A stretch of 64,000 bases of DNA from Massilia antarctica (GCF_015689335.1 NZ_CP065053.1:2418001-2482000), one strand, 5' to 3'. Positions 45,761-55,209 are shown, counted from the stretch's first letter. Numbers and translations are program-made. Notes: generated by a model from the letters alone, not told the origin.

Positions 45761-46562
45761 CGCCCTTCCATGCGGTGGCGGCGAAACCTTCGCTGCCGTA
45801 GTAAGCCAGTTCGCGTCCCAGTGCGGTGATGCGCGCGCTGCTGGTATCGGCCAGCGCGAACTGTTCGGCCAGGGCGCCGTCTTCGACGACCGCGACCCGG
45901 TTGCAGATGGCGCCCAGCACCGACAGCTCGTGGCTGACGATAACGATGGTCACGCCCAGGCGCAGGTTGATGTCGCGCAGGGTGTCGAGCAGGGAGCGCG
46001 TGGTTTCGGCGTCCAGCGCGGACGTGGGTTCGTCGCACAGCAGCACGTCGGGCCGGCTGGCCAGCGCGCGGGCGATGGCTGCGCGCTGTTTCTGGCCGCC
46101 GGACAGTTGGGCCGGATAGTTCTCGGCCTTGTCGGCCAGGCCCACCAGTTCCAGGCATTCGAGCACGCGGGCGGCCAGGCGCGGCGCGTTCAGGTTGCCG
46201 TGGATGCGCAGCGGGAAGGCGGCGTTCTCGTACACGGTGGCGTTTTGCAGCAGGTTGAATTGCTGGAAAATCATGCCGATGTTCTGGCGCGCGTCGCGCA
46301 GTTCGCGCTTGCCCAGGGAGGTCAGTTCGCGGCCGGCCACGGTGATGGTGCCGCGATCCGGGCGTTCGAGCAGGTTAATCAGGCGCAGCAGGGTCGATTT
46401 ACCGGCGCCGCTTTTTCCGATCAGGCCAAACACATCGCCCTTGTCGACGGTGAGGCTGACGTTCTTGACGGCGTCGAACTGGCCGCCGCGCGGCAGGGCG
46501 AAGGATTTACTGGCGTCGTCGATGCGGATCAGCGGTTCGCTATGGGTGGTGTGAGTGCTCAT
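45747..46562 (-). CDS. MetN-type ABC transporter ATPase lacking the C-terminal regulatory domain
   Basis: A 271-residue ATPase with Walker A GKSGAGKST, signature LSGGQKQR, Walker B VLLCDEPTSALD and switch histidine in IVSHELSVL, all intact. Typical MetN proteins have about 340 residues because of a C-terminal NIL/ACT-like domain through which methionine inhibits transport. That domain is missing here; the protein stops soon after the nucleotide-binding domain. It lies between the SfnB-like gene (4 bp) and the permease gene. The absence of feedback fits a scavenging importer. Confidence 0.9.
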   Translation of the reverse strand: MSTHTTHSEPLIRIDDASKSFALPRGGQFDAVKNVSLTVDKGDVFGLIGKSGAGKSTLLRLINLLERPDRGTITVAGRELTSLGKRELRDARQNIGMIFQQFNLLQNATVYENAAFPLRIHGNLNAPRLAARVLECLELVGLADKAENYPAQLSGGQKQRAAIARALASRPDVLLCDEPTSALDAETTRSLLDTLRDINLRLGVTIVIVSHELSVLGAICNRVAVVEDGALAEQFALADTSSARITALGRELAYYGSEGFAATAWKGVEHV

Positions 46563-46566
46563 GGTG

Positions 46567-47766
46567 TCAGGAATAGGCGGTCGGTTCGGGGACGCTGCCG
46601 TCGAGGACGTAGCGTCCGAGGTCGCGCAGCTTGTAGTCGATCGGGTCATGCAGGGTGTGCACGCGCACGTTGCGCCAGAAGCGGTCGTAGCCGAATTTGG
46701 CCGAGGTGGCGCGCGCACCGGTCAGCTCGAACATCTGGCTGCTGATTTCAATGCCGGCGCGGTGCGACAGGGCTTTGGCCTCGGCCACTGACACCGCCAC
46801 TTCGCCGCGTTCGCGCGCCGTGAGCAAGGCGCCCTTGTTGAAGGCGTAATCAAGTTCGTAGGCCGCGTGGTCGGCCAGCACCTGGGCAGGGCGCAGCAGC
46901 AGCCACAGTTCGCCGTAGCGGTGCTGGATGAATGGGTCGTCGGTGGCGGCGTCCACGCCGGATGCGAACCAGGGGCGCGATTGCTCGCGCGTGTAGGCGC
47001 GGGCGGCGTCGAATGCGCCTTCCGCGATGCCCAGATACAGATTGGCCATGATCAGCTGTGCCACCTGCGAGCGCAGGGTAGCCTGCGCGGCAGGCGTTTG
47101 GCCGGGCGCCTGCAGCACGTATTGCGCCGGCAGGTGCACCTGATCGAAGTGGACGTTGCCGCTGTCGGTCTGCTTCTGGCCGAAGGCATCCCAGTCGGCC
47201 TGCACCCGCACGCCTGGCTGCGCGGTCGGCACCACGCCGATCAGTGCTTCGCCGGCGGCGGCGTCCCAGGCCGATACGGTCAGCCAGTCGGAGCCCACCG
47301 AGCCCGATGAAAAGCTTTTGACGCCATTGAGGGTGAAGCCGTCGGCGCCGGGCTGCGCGGTAGTGCGCTGGTCGAGGGGATTCAAGGCGTTGCCCCAGAA
47401 CAGACCTTGTTCGACAGTGGCGGTGAGCAGGTGGCGCTGCTGCTGCGCGCTGCCGTACAGGCGAATGCCGGCCAGTTGCAGGTGATGGAAGCCGAACACG
47501 TGGGCCAGCGCGCTGTCGGCGCGCGCCAGGATGCGGATCGCCTCGTACACCACAGGCCAGGAGGCACCCTGGCCGCCGAATTCGGTGGGAATCGACAAGG
47601 TCAGCAAGCCCGATGCGCGGATCCATTCGCGCTCCTCGGCCGCGTGGCCGCCGTCGCGGTCGCGCTGCACCGCAGTGAGGGCGAGGCGCTCGGCGAGGGC
47701 GCTGGCAGCGCCCAGCGGATCGGCGGCGGGAATATCGGGAACGGGGCGGAGCAGGGTGGCTGACAT
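46567..47766 (-). CDS. SfnB/DszC-like acyl-CoA-dehydrogenase-fold flavin monooxygenase
   Basis: A 399-residue protein of the acyl-CoA dehydrogenase fold in the sulfur-acquisition SfnB/DszC group. Visible parts include the N-terminal helical domain, LTLSIPTEFGGQGASWPVVY, a beta domain with GVKSFSSGSVGSDWLTVSAW and C-terminal helices. The catalytic glutamate of true acyl-CoA dehydrogenases is not evident. DszC-type members oxygenate sulfur with FMNH2. The start at 47766 (MSATLLRPVPD) is chosen because the 15 codons upstream lie in the promoter region. It is the first gene of the minus-strand arm. Confidence 0.85.
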   Translation of the reverse strand: MSATLLRPVPDIPAADPLGAASALAERLALTAVQRDRDGGHAAEEREWIRASGLLTLSIPTEFGGQGASWPVVYEAIRILARADSALAHVFGFHHLQLAGIRLYGSAQQQRHLLTATVEQGLFWGNALNPLDQRTTAQPGADGFTLNGVKSFSSGSVGSDWLTVSAWDAAAGEALIGVVPTAQPGVRVQADWDAFGQKQTDSGNVHFDQVHLPAQYVLQAPGQTPAAQATLRSQVAQLIMANLYLGIAEGAFDAARAYTREQSRPWFASGVDAATDDPFIQHRYGELWLLLRPAQVLADHAAYELDYAFNKGALLTARERGEVAVSVAEAKALSHRAGIEISSQMFELTGARATSAKFGYDRFWRNVRVHTLHDPIDYKLRDLGRYVLDGSVPEPTAYS

Positions 47767-47975
47767 GATGGAACAAGCCTTGAAGGACAGTCGAGGGGGC
47801 CAGTATTGCACCGCCCATGGCGCGCCGTGAACGAAGATATCCGCCCTTCCTTATGCGAAAACCGATGGAACGAAAAGCGCATATCGAAGCGCAAAAGCAT
47901 TCGTTCCGATTTGTTTGTGTGCGCCGTAGCCTGTGACCATTGCCTTGTTTGACCTCACACCGGATCGGAAAAATC
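47767..47975. promoter_or_regulatory. Divergent promoter region of the organosulfur locus
   Basis: These 209 bases separate the two arms. An inverted repeat GGAACGAA (47867-47874) / TTCGTTCC (47900-47907) brackets a 25-bp A/T-richer spacer that itself has GAAGCGCAAAAGC and AAAAGCGCATATCGAAGCGC repeats. Long spaced dyads of this sort suit a LysR-type activator such as CysB or Cbl, the usual regulators of ssu genes, but the regulator is not identified here. Confidence 0.55.
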
Positions 47976-48554
47976 ATGAGCGTACTTTTGCTGGGCGGGA
48001 GCCCGTCGGTATCGTCGAGCGGCGCGAGGCTGTTGCAGCATGTGGGCGACAAACTCGCCCTGCACGGCCACCGCTGCCATACCCTGCAGGTGCGCGACCT
48101 GCCGGCGCAGGCGCTGCTGCACGCGAATTTCGACGACCCGGCCATCGTGCGGGCCACGGCGCTGCTGCTCGATGCCGACGCCATCGTCATCGCCACGCCG
48201 GTGTACAAGGCGTCGTACACGGGCATCCTGAAAGCCTTCCTCGACCTGCTGCCGCAAGATGGCCTGGACGGCAAGCTGGTGCTGCCGCTGGCCACCGGCG
48301 GCAGCCAGTCGCACATGCTGGTGCTCGATTACGCGCTGCGGCCGGTGCTGGCGTCGCTCTCGGCGCGCTTCATCCTGCCCGGGATTTACGCCACGTCCGA
48401 CCAGCTGCGCTGGAACGCCGCCACCGGCCTCACGCTCGATCCTCCGATTGCGGCGCGCATGGCGCGCGGCGTCGAGCAGCTCTCGTCGGAGTTGTTCGCA
48501 CTGCCGCAGCGCCACCTGCAGCCGCGCCACGCCCGGCATTCCCTCGCCGCCTGA
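47976..48554 (+). CDS. ssuE: NADPH-dependent FMN reductase SsuE
   Basis: A 192-residue flavodoxin-like reductase that makes FMNH2 for sulfonate monooxygenases. It shows LLGGSPSVSSSGARLL (phosphate-binding loop, about 5-18) and the flavin-binding ATPVYKASYTGILKAFLDLLP. The ATG at 47976 is chosen; the frame is open 36 bases upstream. It is the first gene of the plus-strand arm and the only flavin reductase in the locus, so it may also serve the SfnB-like and LLM enzymes on the other arm. Confidence 0.93.
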   Translation: MSVLLLGGSPSVSSSGARLLQHVGDKLALHGHRCHTLQVRDLPAQALLHANFDDPAIVRATALLLDADAIVIATPVYKASYTGILKAFLDLLPQDGLDGKLVLPLATGGSQSHMLVLDYALRPVLASLSARFILPGIYATSDQLRWNAATGLTLDPPIAARMARGVEQLSSELFALPQRHLQPRHARHSLAA

Positions 48555-48592
48555 CTCTTTCAACACACCGCACCATGCAGAAAGACCCCACC

Positions 48593-49564
48593 ATGACTTC
48601 GCATCTGGACAAACGCAGCGCGCGCCGCCGCACCCTGGGAATGATGTTCGCCGCCGCCGTTGCTGGCGCCTTGCCCGGCGCGGCCAGGGCGCAGGGTGCA
48701 AAGGAAGTGCGCATCGGCTATCAGAAATACGGCACCTTGACGCTCCTCAAAGGGCGCGGCGCCCTGGAAAAGCGGCTGGCTGCCAAGGGGGTGACGGTCA
48801 AGTGGACCGAATTTCCGGCCGGCCCGGTGCTGCTGGAAGGGCTCAATGTCGGCAGCATCGACTTCGGCACGGTGGGCGAGGCGCCGCCGATCTTCGCGCA
48901 GGCCGCCGGGGCCAATCTGGTCTACGTGGGTAATGAGCCGCCGTCCCCAAGCTCGGAAGCGATTGTCGTGCCCAAGGGTTCGGCGATCCGCACGGTGGCC
49001 GATTTGAAAGGCAAGAAGATCGCCCTGAACAAAGGCTCGAACGTGCATTACCTGCTGGTGCGGGCGCTGGAAAAGGCCGGCATCGAATACAAGGATGTGC
49101 AGACCGTGTTCCTGCCGCCGGCCGATGCGCGCGCCTCGTTCGAACGCGGCGCCGTCGATGCGTGGGTGATCTGGGACCCGTTCCTGGCGGCCGCCGAAAA
49201 GCAGCTCGGCGCCCGCGTGCTGGCCGATGGCAAGGGGCTGGTGTCGAACCATCAGTTCTACCTGGCGGCGCGCCCGTATGCCGAAGCGCAGCCGGAGATC
49301 ATCCGCATCGTCATCGATGAACTGGCCAAGGTCGACGAGTGGGGACGCCAGAACATCAAGGAGGTCACCGCCATCCTGGCCGCGCAGACGGGCCTGGAGA
49401 ACAGCATCCTGGAACTGGCGGCGCAGCGCTATTCGTATGGCGTCAGGCCGGTGACGCCGGAAGTCATTCGCGAGCAGCAGAAGATCGCCGACGTCTTTAC
49501 CAGCCTCAAACTGATTCCGAAGCCGATTGCCGTCAAGGATGCGCAGCTGGCTTTCAAGCTGTAG
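48593..49564 (+). CDS. ssuA: Aliphatic sulfonate ABC transporter substrate-binding protein
   Basis: A 323-residue periplasmic binding protein. The N-terminus has a twin-arginine-like region (RSARRRTLGMMFAAAVAGALPGA) and a cleavage site near ARA|Q, so Tat export is possible. The SsuA/NMT1-like fold is seen in IGYQKYGTLTLLKGRGALEKRL and the ligand region VGEAPPIFAQAAGA. GAAAGA supports the ATG at 48593; an ATG at 48575 in the same frame has no ribosome site. It lies between ssuE and ssuD, the normal place. Confidence 0.92.
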   Translation: MTSHLDKRSARRRTLGMMFAAAVAGALPGAARAQGAKEVRIGYQKYGTLTLLKGRGALEKRLAAKGVTVKWTEFPAGPVLLEGLNVGSIDFGTVGEAPPIFAQAAGANLVYVGNEPPSPSSEAIVVPKGSAIRTVADLKGKKIALNKGSNVHYLLVRALEKAGIEYKDVQTVFLPPADARASFERGAVDAWVIWDPFLAAAEKQLGARVLADGKGLVSNHQFYLAARPYAEAQPEIIRIVIDELAKVDEWGRQNIKEVTAILAAQTGLENSILELAAQRYSYGVRPVTPEVIREQQKIADVFTSLKLIPKPIAVKDAQLAFKL

Positions 49565-49593
49565 CACGAGATTAAATACACAGGAGTTTTGTC

Positions 49594-50742
49594 ATGTCCT
49601 TGAATGTGTTCTGGTTTATCCCCACCCATGGCGATAGCCGCTATCTTGGTACCAGCAAGGGTGCGCGCAGTGTCGATGCCGACTATCTGCGCCAGGTTGC
49701 CGTTGCAGCCGATACCCTCGGCTACGACGGCGTCCTTCTGCCAACCGGGCGTTCCTGCGAGGACGCCTGGGTGGTGGCCTCGTCGCTGATGGCCGTCACG
49801 CAGAAGCTCAAGTTCCTGGTGGCGATCCGTCCCGGCCTGTCGACGCCGGGCCTGGCGGTGCGCATGGCGTCGACCTTCGACCGCTTGTCGAACGGGCGCC
49901 TGCTGATCAATGTGGTGACGGGCGGAGACCAGGGCGAACTGGAAGCGGACGGCCTGTTCGCCGACCACGGCAAGCGCTACGAAATTTCGGATGAATTTTT
50001 CCGCATCTGGCGCGCCACGATGGCGGGCGAGGGCGGTGCGGCCGGCTACGATTTCGAGGGCAAGCACTTGCAGGTCAAGGGCGCGAGGACCTTGTACCCG
50101 CCGGTGCAAAAACCGTATCCGCCGCTGTACTTTGGCGGCTCGTCCGAGTCCGCGCACGAACTGGCGGCCGAGCAGATGGATGTGTACCTGACCTGGGGCG
50201 AGCCGCCGGCCGCGGTGGCCGAAAAACTGGCCGATATCCGCGCGCGCGCCGCCAAACATGGACGCACTTTGCGCTTCGGGATTCGCCTGCACGTGATCGT
50301 GCGCGAAACAAACGAGGCGGCGTGGCGCGCGGCCGACGAATTAATCAGCCATCTCGATGACGATATCATCGCCAAGGCGCAGGCAGCCTTCGCCAGGATG
50401 GATTCGGTGGGCCAGCGCCGCATGGCGGCCCTGCACGGCGGCCGGCGCGACCAGCTGGAAGTGTCGCCCAATCTGTGGGCCGGCGTGGGCCTGGTGCGCG
50501 GCGGTGCCGGCACCGCGCTGGTGGGCGACGCCGAAACGGTGGCCGCGCGCATGCGCGAATATGCGGACCTGGGCATCGAGACCTTCATCCTGTCCGGTTA
50601 TCCGCACCTGGAAGAATCGTACCGCTTCGCCGAACTGGTGTTCCCGCTGCTGGGCAAGGGCAAGCAGGCTGGCGAGCAATCGATCACCGGGCCGTTCGGC
50701 GAGATGATGGCCAGCGATATTTTGCCGAAGAAGGCGGCCTGA
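49594..50742 (+). CDS. ssuD: FMNH2-dependent alkanesulfonate monooxygenase
   Basis: Cleaves alkanesulfonates to aldehyde and sulfite with FMNH2 and oxygen. It has 382 residues, the usual length. Typical features are [20 protein letters not shown] at the N-terminus with the active-site cysteine motif in GRSCEDAW (C54), and the conserved [21 protein letters not shown] 9 bases before the ATG supports the start. It is followed by ssuC with 1 bp between. Confidence 0.97.
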   Translation: MSLNVFWFIPTHGDSRYLGTSKGARSVDADYLRQVAVAADTLGYDGVLLPTGRSCEDAWVVASSLMAVTQKLKFLVAIRPGLSTPGLAVRMASTFDRLSNGRLLINVVTGGDQGELEADGLFADHGKRYEISDEFFRIWRATMAGEGGAAGYDFEGKHLQVKGARTLYPPVQKPYPPLYFGGSSESAHELAAEQMDVYLTWGEPPAAVAEKLADIRARAAKHGRTLRFGIRLHVIVRETNEAAWRAADELISHLDDDIIAKAQAAFARMDSVGQRRMAALHGGRRDQLEVSPNLWAGVGLVRGGAGTALVGDAETVAARMREYADLGIETFILSGYPHLEESYRFAELVFPLLGKGKQAGEQSITGPFGEMMASDILPKKAA

Positions 50743-50743
50743 G

Positions 50744-51538
50744 ATGAATACGCGCGGCGCTGCCTTGCGCGCTTCCGCCCCACTGCGGCCATCGGCACTG
50801 GCTCCGTGGGCGTTGCCGGTGACCCTGATCCTGGCGTGGCAGGTGGCGGCGCAGGCCGGCTTGCTGTCGAGCCGCATCCTGCCGGAACCGTGGGCCGTGG
50901 CCAAGGCGTTCTGGACCCTGGCCGCGTCGGGCGAGCTGTGGCATCACCTGCGCACCAGCCTGTGGCGCGCGGCCACCGGCTTTGCCATCGGCGCCGGGCT
51001 GGGCTTGCTGCTTGGATTGCTGAACGGTAGCGTCAAGCGCGCCGAAACCTTGCTCGATACCAGCCTGCAAATGATCCGCAACATCCCGGCGCTCGCGTTG
51101 ATTCCGCTGGTCATTTTGTGGTTCGGCATCGATGAGACGGCCAAGCTGTTCCTGCTGGCCATCGGCGTGTTTTTCCCGGTGTATATGAATACCTTTCACG
51201 GCATCCGCTCGGCCGACCAGGGGTTGATCGAGATGGCGCGCAGCTATGGCTTGTCTGGCTGGCCGCTGTACCGCGATGTGATCTTGCCGGCGGCCCTGCC
51301 GGCGATCCTGGTGGGCGTGCGCTTTTCGCTGGGGCTGGTGTGGGTGCTGCTGATCGTGGCGGAAACCATTTCCGCCCAAGCCGGCATCGGCTACATGACC
51401 ATGAATGCCCGCGAATTCCTGCAGACCGATGTCGTGCTGGTTGGAATTTTGCTGTACGCCCTGCTGGGCAAGGCCGCCGATCTGTTGTCGCGTGTGATGG
51501 AAAAGCATTTCTTGCGCTGGAATCCGGCGTACCGCTGA
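50744..51538 (+). CDS. ssuC: Aliphatic sulfonate ABC transporter permease
   Basis: A 264-residue inner-membrane permease with about six helices and the EAA region [27 protein letters not shown]. It starts 1 bp after ssuD, and its stop overlaps the ssuB start (TGATG), so translation is coupled. Confidence 0.95.
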   Translation: MNTRGAALRASAPLRPSALAPWALPVTLILAWQVAAQAGLLSSRILPEPWAVAKAFWTLAASGELWHHLRTSLWRAATGFAIGAGLGLLLGLLNGSVKRAETLLDTSLQMIRNIPALALIPLVILWFGIDETAKLFLLAIGVFFPVYMNTFHGIRSADQGLIEMARSYGLSGWPLYRDVILPAALPAILVGVRFSLGLVWVLLIVAETISAQAGIGYMTMNAREFLQTDVVLVGILLYALLGKAADLLSRVMEKHFLRWNPAYR

Positions 51539-52308
51539 TGGGAAACTGCATGCAAATCAATCGTATCGAGGAAAGTACCGTCGGGGCGGCCATCGCGCTG
51601 GGGCAGCATGGCGTTGCTGTGTCGCTGCGCGGCGTTGCGAAAAGCTATGCCGGACGCGAAGTGCTGGGAGGAATTGACCTGGACCTTCCGTCCGGCGAGT
51701 TCGTGGCCGTGATCGGGCGCAGCGGTTGCGGCAAGAGCACCTTGCTGCGTACCATCGCGCAACTTGAAACACTGGATGCCGGGCAGATCCGCATCGGCGA
51801 CGGCTTGCGCAATCCGGACGTGCGCATCATGTTCCAGGAAGCGCGCCTGTTGCCGTGGAAGAGCGTGCTGGAGAACGTGGCGCTCGGTCTGCCGGGGTCG
51901 CGCGCGCGCGCGGCCGCCGCATTGGAGACGGTCGGCCTGGCCGGGCGGGCTGGCGACTGGCCGACCGAATTGTCCGGCGGGCAGCGTCAGCGCGTGGCAC
52001 TGGCGCGCGCGCTCGTGCACGAGCCGCAACTATTGCTGCTCGACGAACCGCTGAGCGCGCTCGATGCGCTGACCCGCATCGAGATGCAGCAGCTGATCGA
52101 ATCGCTATGGCTGGCGCGCGGCTTTACCGCCGTGCTGGTCACGCACGATGTGCAGGAAGCGCTGGCCCTGGCCGACCGCGTGCTGCTGGTCGAGGATGGC
52201 CGCATCTCCCTGGACCTGCACGTGGACTTGCCGCGCGCCGGCCGGCGCGGCACGGCGGCCTTTGCCGCGCTGGAGCAGAGCGTTCTTGCGCGTGTGCTGA
52301 ACAAGTAA
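51538..52308 (+). CDS. ssuB: Aliphatic sulfonate ABC transporter ATPase
   Basis: A 256-residue ATPase with Walker [10 protein letters not shown], signature LSGGQRQR, Walker [13 protein letters not shown] and switch VTHDVQEAL. The start overlaps the ssuC stop; a second ATG 12 bases later is also possible. It is the last gene of the arm and completes a full ssuEADCB set in the order E, A, D, C, B. Confidence 0.95.
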   Translation: MGNCMQINRIEESTVGAAIALGQHGVAVSLRGVAKSYAGREVLGGIDLDLPSGEFVAVIGRSGCGKSTLLRTIAQLETLDAGQIRIGDGLRNPDVRIMFQEARLLPWKSVLENVALGLPGSRARAAAALETVGLAGRAGDWPTELSGGQRQRVALARALVHEPQLLLLDEPLSALDALTRIEMQQLIESLWLARGFTAVLVTHDVQEALALADRVLLVEDGRISLDLHVDLPRAGRRGTAAFAALEQSVLARVLNK

Positions 52309-52366
52309 GTGCACTGCGGCATGACGGCACGTCAGGGCGCCCGCCGCGATGTCCAGGCAAATAGCG

Positions 52367-52906
52367 TTACTTCCGCCCGCCGACGTTTGGGGCTTGTTGG
52401 CCTTCGGTGGATTGGCGTACGCGCTTAAGCAATGAGTCCAGCGCTACCAAGTCATCTTCGTCCGGGTCCAGATCGCTTGTTTTAATGTTCCGAACGCTGC
52501 GCAGCTTCTTTGACTCGATGTGGATTTTGCCGGCGCGGACATGGGCGGGCGACCAGGAAATACTGCCGCCTTCCTGATTGACAACGACCTGCCCGCGCCA
52601 ATCCGTGAAACGCGGCCCCCATTCGCCGATGCCTTGTTTGAACACCCTTGTCGTACCGCCGGCATCTCCCCAAAAAACCTGCTCCACTTTCACTTCCATG
52701 CTCTCGCAGCCGCCGCCGTTGTTAATGCAAACCCATTGGCTTGCGTCGGATTGCGGTTTGCGCGCTTCGCATGGATCCGGACATCCTTCGGCGCCATACG
52801 CCAGCAAGACGACCCGCTGCGCCTTGCCCGCCAGTAGAACGTCTTGCGCCGACGCCTGCGACACGGCCACCAGCAGGGCCAGCGCGAGTGGTCTGACATG
52901 GTTCAT
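52367..52906 (-). CDS. Secreted hypothetical protein, 179 aa
   Basis: A signal peptide (MNHVRPLALALLVAVSQASA, cleavage before QDV) and GGGAGG before the ATG at 52906 fix the start; the longer frame to 52963 is not used. The mature part has four cysteines in CPDPCEARKP and CINNGGGCESME, so disulfides in the periplasm are likely. No domain recognised. It stands alone between the sulfur locus and the EEP gene, on the opposite strand to both. Confidence 0.7.
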   Translation of the reverse strand: MNHVRPLALALLVAVSQASAQDVLLAGKAQRVVLLAYGAEGCPDPCEARKPQSDASQWVCINNGGGCESMEVKVEQVFWGDAGGTTRVFKQGIGEWGPRFTDWRGQVVVNQEGGSISWSPAHVRAGKIHIESKKLRSVRNIKTSDLDPDEDDLVALDSLLKRVRQSTEGQQAPNVGGRK

Positions 52907-53209
52907 CGCTGCCTCCCGACATGTGAATTTGCGATAGTATTTATATTTACGAAATTTCAACACGCCCTTCGCTTCACACTAGGGCGGGTGTGGCTGGCAT
53001 CAGTGCCGAGTTCATCCCGCTGAACAACACCCATGCCTGGAACTGATTGGACATCGCGTTTCCGACTGAGTTCACGCAGTCGTTCAGCATATCCGGCGCC
53101 GGCGTGCACGCTGCCCGGTCACCTGGCGCCGATCCGCTCCGGGCGGGCAGAAGTGCGCACGATAGAGTTCCTTCTGAAGAACATCCACTGATGGGGTTAG
53201 AATGTTCCC
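52907..53209. other. Intergenic region before the EEP nuclease gene
   Basis: About 300 bases with no convincing gene. The left part (52920-52970) is A/T-rich and probably holds the promoter of the secreted 179-aa protein. TTAGAAT at about 53195-53201 could be a -10 box for the EEP gene, but it is only a few bases from the start. Confidence 0.4.
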
Positions 53210-54022
53210 ATGAAGATTCGTGTCGCTACTTATAATATCCACAAAGGCGTGTCCTCCATCCGGAGCACACCACGCGTGCTGGCCCTGAAAAAGGCTATCG
53301 CCCAATTCGACGCCGACGTCGTGTTCCTGCAGGAAGTGCAGGGCAAGCACGACCACAACTCGGCGAAGTTCGGCGATGAGAGCCGTGGCCATCGCCACTG
53401 GCCCGAGCGTGCCCAGCACGAGTATTTCGCAGGCGACTCGCATCATTCCGCCTACGGCATGAACGCGGTCTACGATCACGGGCACCACGGCAATGCATTG
53501 CTGTCGGCCTATCCCATCGGCGGCACGCACAACCATGACGTGTCCGACCATGCATACGAGCAGCGCGGCATTCTCCACTGCATCCTCGACACGCCCAAAT
53601 GCCAGGTGCACTGCTACGTAGTCCACCTGGGCCTGTTCGAATCGGGACGCGGACGCCAGACGCAGGCGTTGATCGATTGCGTGAACGCATCGGCGGCGAA
53701 TGGCGAGCCGGTCATCATCGCGGGCGACTTCAACGACTGGCGCAACAACCTCAGCGACAAGCTGCGCAAGGAACTGGGCGTGGTGGAAGTGTTCGACGAG
53801 CTCGGTGCGCGCTCGCGCCTGGGCGACCTGGTGCGCAGCTTTTCGGGCCGCGAAAAGCCGGTGACCCCGGCGCGCACCTTCCCCGCGGCACTGCCTTTTT
53901 TCCGCCTCGACCGCATTTATGTGCGCGGTTTCAAGGTCGACACGGCCGAGGTCTTGCATGGGACCTTATGGGCCAAATTGTCCGACCACGCCCCGATCGT
54001 GGCCAACCTCAAGCTGGCCTGA
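53210..54022 (+). CDS. Endonuclease/exonuclease/phosphatase (EEP) family protein
   Basis: A 270-residue member of the EEP fold (YbhP-like). Motifs are TYNIHKGVSS (metal and catalytic asparagine), VVFLQEVQGKHD, GDFNDWRN and the C-terminal SDHAPIVANL. Substrate could be DNA, phospholipid or a phosphate ester; in E. coli the homologue ybhP precedes clsB, as here, which suggests a lipid-related role. It lies 26 bp before clsB on the same strand. Confidence 0.9.
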   Translation: MKIRVATYNIHKGVSSIRSTPRVLALKKAIAQFDADVVFLQEVQGKHDHNSAKFGDESRGHRHWPERAQHEYFAGDSHHSAYGMNAVYDHGHHGNALLSAYPIGGTHNHDVSDHAYEQRGILHCILDTPKCQVHCYVVHLGLFESGRGRQTQALIDCVNASAANGEPVIIAGDFNDWRNNLSDKLRKELGVVEVFDELGARSRLGDLVRSFSGREKPVTPARTFPAALPFFRLDRIYVRGFKVDTAEVLHGTLWAKLSDHAPIVANLKLA

Positions 54023-54048
54023 GGCTCTGCAACCAACCATGAAGCACT

Positions 54049-55209
54049 ATGCGCTCGGTCCAATACACCGCCCATAACGATATTGCCCTGCTTGAAACCG
54101 GACTGGCATTTTTCCCTGCATTGATCGCGGCCATCGACGGCGCTCAGTACGATATTTATTTCGAAACGTATATCTTTGCGGACGACGACACCGGCCGTTC
54201 CGTGGCGGACGCCCTGTGCCGCGCGGGCCAGCGCGGGGTCAAGGTGCGCGTGGTCACCGACTGGTGGGGCACCGGACACGCACGCTCGACCGCCCTGGGC
54301 GTCGCCTTCGCGGCCGCCAACGTGCGTTTTCGCGCCTTCAACGCCTGGTTCAAGCGCGGCGTGGCACGCACCCACCGCAAGATCGTCGTGGTCGACCGCG
54401 CCGTGGCCTTCGTCGGCGGCATCAACGTCAACGACGACTGGTATTGCGATTACGACCCGGGCAAACGCCTGCCGGCGCCGCGCTGGGACTTTGCGGTGCA
54501 GGTGCGCGGCCCGCTGGTGGCCGCCATTCACCACGAAATGCAGGCGCAATGGGCGCGCGTGGGCCATCTGGGGCTGATGAAACGGATCGGCCTGTTCCGC
54601 GAAATGCGCAAGGACCAGGCGCAGGAGGGCGACAAGCCGATGCAGGCCGCCTTCGTGGTGCGCGACAGCTTGCGCAACCGCCATACGATCCAGCGCGCCT
54701 ACCTGCACGCGATCGGCCACGCCAAGAAAAGCGTGCTTCTGGTCAATCCCTACTTTGCTCCCGGACACAAATTCCGCAAGGCGCTGGCGATCGCGGCCGA
54801 GCGCGGGGTCGAGGTGAAGCTGCTCATCGGCGTGGGCGAAATCAAGCTGCAGGACATGGTGGCGCGCTCGTTCTACCCGAAACTGCTCGACAGCGGGGTC
54901 GAGGTCTACGAATACCGCAAGACCCAGCTGCACGCCAAGGTGGCGGTGGTCGACGACGACTGGTCGACGGTGGGGTCGAGCAATTGCGACGGCTTGTCGC
55001 TGTTTTTGAACCAGGAAGCCAATGTGGTCGTCAAAGACCATGAATTCGCCCGCACCATGCGCGACCACATCCGGGGCGGAATTGCCGACGGCGTCATGAT
55101 TTGCCGGGAAGATTTTGAACACGTGGGATGGGTACGACGCTGCGGTTACGAGGTGGCGTATTTTTTCTATAAAATGGCGATGCGGATTTTCGCTATAGGA
55201 TATGCCTGA
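54049..55209 (+). CDS. clsB: Cardiolipin synthase B
   Basis: A 386-residue phospholipase D-type enzyme that makes cardiolipin or phosphatidylglycerol by transphosphatidylation. Two HKD motifs are intact: HRKIVVVD (H109, K111, D116) and HAKVAVVD (H295, K297, D302), each followed by the GGIN or GSSN turn. There is no N-terminal membrane helix, as is usual for ClsB. It is paired with the EEP gene; its stop overlaps the hslR start by 1 base. Confidence 0.93.
   Translation: MRSVQYTAHNDIALLETGLAFFPALIAAIDGAQYDIYFETYIFADDDTGRSVADALCRAGQRGVKVRVVTDWWGTGHARSTALGVAFAAANVRFRAFNAWFKRGVARTHRKIVVVDRAVAFVGGINVNDDWYCDYDPGKRLPAPRWDFAVQVRGPLVAAIHHEMQAQWARVGHLGLMKRIGLFREMRKDQAQEGDKPMQAAFVVRDSLRNRHTIQRAYLHAIGHAKKSVLLVNPYFAPGHKFRKALAIAAERGVEVKLLIGVGEIKLQDMVARSFYPKLLDSGVEVYEYRKTQLHAKVAVVDDDWSTVGSSNCDGLSLFLNQEANVVVKDHEFARTMRDHIRGGIADGVMICREDFEHVGWVRRCGYEVAYFFYKMAMRIFAIGYA

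Noticed and set aside
47933..48592. N-terminal extension of SsuA through ssuE
   Set aside because: It overlaps ssuE completely; the signal peptide starts at 48593.
53047..53235. 62-codon plus-strand frame before the EEP gene
   Set aside because: No ribosome site, overlaps the start of the EEP gene and shows no known motif.
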